DNA of 64,000 bases from Marinomonas sp. UCMA 3892 (GTDB lineage Bacteria > Pseudomonadota > Gammaproteobacteria > Pseudomonadales > Marinomonadaceae): NCBI RefSeq assembly GCF_012726345.1, contig NZ_PTXN01000002.1, forward strand, positions 434,001 through 498,000, written 5' to 3'. Positions 63,518-64,000 of this stretch are shown here, one piece after another. Position 1 is the stretch's first letter. Each line of letters starts with the position of its first letter. The translations under genes and the position numbers were made by a program. Under the pieces are notes generated by a model. The model ran no database searches and was not told where the DNA came from. It saw nothing but the letters and a program-made list of their open reading frames with translations.

Positions 63518-64000
63518 GTGCCTAGCGCAACATCAAAACGATTAGAAACTTACGAACTCACCATTCGAGAAATGACTCCGAATGACATAGACAAGCTCCA
63601 TGAGCTTTCTACTACTGTGCTGTGGCCCCACCGCCCTTCAGATTGGCAACTTTTGCTAACTCTAGGTAAAGGAGTGGTAGGCTGTGACGCCATTGGCAGG
63701 ATAATCGCCTCTGGAATGTGGTTCCCAATCGGTGACAAGTACGCAACAATCGGCATGGTCATTACCTCCCCCCGCCTGCAAGCATTAGGTGGTGGACGCT
63801 GGATCATGAACCATATTATGGCTCAATGTGACAATCGTGAAATTTTGCTTACCTCTACCCGAGCAGGCTTCCGCCTTTATCAATCACTCGAGTTTCAAAC
63901 CATTGCACCCGTTTTCCAGTATCAAGGCATTGCTAAAGCAGTTGATAGCTCTAAACTTGCTGTTACTGAAGGTATTCGAGAATTAGCTCCTAATGATGAA
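63518..64000 (+). CDS. GNAT-family acetyltransferase (C-terminus beyond window)
   Basis: The frame from a GTG at 63518, eight bases after AGGGG, is open to the right edge (161 codons). Features of a GNAT domain are YELTIREMTPNDIDKLHELS, ATIGMVITSPRLQALGGGRWIMNHIM (acetyl-CoA loop, about 90-110) and LTSTRAGFRLYQSLEFQ. The final residues in the window (GIRELAPNDE) repeat the start of a GNAT unit, so the full protein is likely a tandem-GNAT acyltransferase. It may be a resistance or detoxification enzyme; substrate unknown. Confidence 0.75.
   Translation, partial: MPSATSKRLETYELTIREMTPNDIDKLHELSTTVLWPHRPSDWQLLLTLGKGVVGCDAIGRIIASGMWFPIGDKYATIGMVITSPRLQALGGGRWIMNHIMAQCDNREILLTSTRAGFRLYQSLEFQTIAPVFQYQGIAKAVDSSKLAVTEGIRELAPNDE

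Noticed and set aside
1..64000. CRISPR arrays, insertion sequences, prophage or tRNA genes
   Set aside because: No regularly spaced repeats, transposase or integrase motifs, or tRNA-like cloverleaf sequences were recognised on reading both strands.

Overview
The window looks like chromosomal DNA of a marine gammaproteobacterium. The moderate AT-richness, the gene families and the protein style suggest an Oceanospirillales member such as Marinomonas, but this is inference because no rRNA or other phylogenetic marker is present. No tRNA, rRNA, CRISPR array or insertion sequence was recognised. Most of the window is a catabolic and transport region.

Layout. 1-2482: 5' two thirds of a type I restriction HsdR gene running off the left edge. 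2.6-5.1 kb: LysR regulator divergent from a periplasmic metallo-beta-lactamase-fold protein and an overlapping DsbA-family protein. 5.2-7.6 kb: catBCA (catechol ortho-cleavage). 7.8-9.9 kb: orphan TRAP binding protein (dctP) divergent from a CatR/BenM-type LysR regulator. 9.9-14.5 kb: PcaU/PcaR-like IclR regulator divergent from catI-catJ-pcaF-pcaD. 14.8-16.6 kb: benR (XylS family) and a second IclR regulator. 16.8-21.4 kb: branched-chain-type ABC importer. 21.6-23.2 kb: chemoreceptor with a C-terminal Cache-like domain. 23.4-31.6 kb: benABCD, a RidA-family gene, benE, xylC-like and xylB-like genes. 31.7-32.7 kb: LpxR-like outer-membrane protein. 33-38 kb: atoDAB-atoE with a divergent LysR. 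38.1-44.5 kb: LysR, OprD-type porin, GH3 lipoprotein, glutathione-independent formaldehyde dehydrogenase. 44.6-47.1 kb: NAD(P)HX repair enzyme and a 2-hydroxyacid dehydrogenase. 47.4-63.2 kb: an amine/amide-type catabolic region with class III aminotransferase, Lrp regulator, aldehyde dehydrogenases, AspA/AstE-family deacylase, two FAD amine oxidases, a Dpp-type ABC importer, a short AraC protein and a HAD hydrolase. 63.5 kb to the end: a GNAT acetyltransferase running off the right edge.

How it works together. The 5-32 kb part encodes an apparently complete route: benzyl alcohol to benzaldehyde (XylB), benzoate (XylC), benzoate cis-diol (BenABC), catechol (BenD), muconate (CatA), muconolactone (CatB), enol-lactone (CatC), beta-ketoadipate (PcaD), beta-ketoadipyl-CoA (CatIJ), and succinyl-CoA plus acetyl-CoA (PcaF). 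Uptake candidates are BenE, the ABC importer and possibly the TRAP receptor; the chemoreceptor may guide the cell to the substrate.

The most informative non-coding signals are three operator families readable by eye. (1) Two near-identical ATAC-N7-GTAT sites, one before catB and one between dctP and catR, tie the orphan TRAP receptor to the catechol regulon. (2) Two XylS/BenR-type direct repeats (TGCA-N6-GGNTA with 21-bp periodicity), one before benA and one before the ABC importer operon, tie that importer to benzoate. (3) A PcaU-like palindrome plus direct repeat lies before catI. Together they predict a benzoate regulon that includes two transport components not normally assigned to it.
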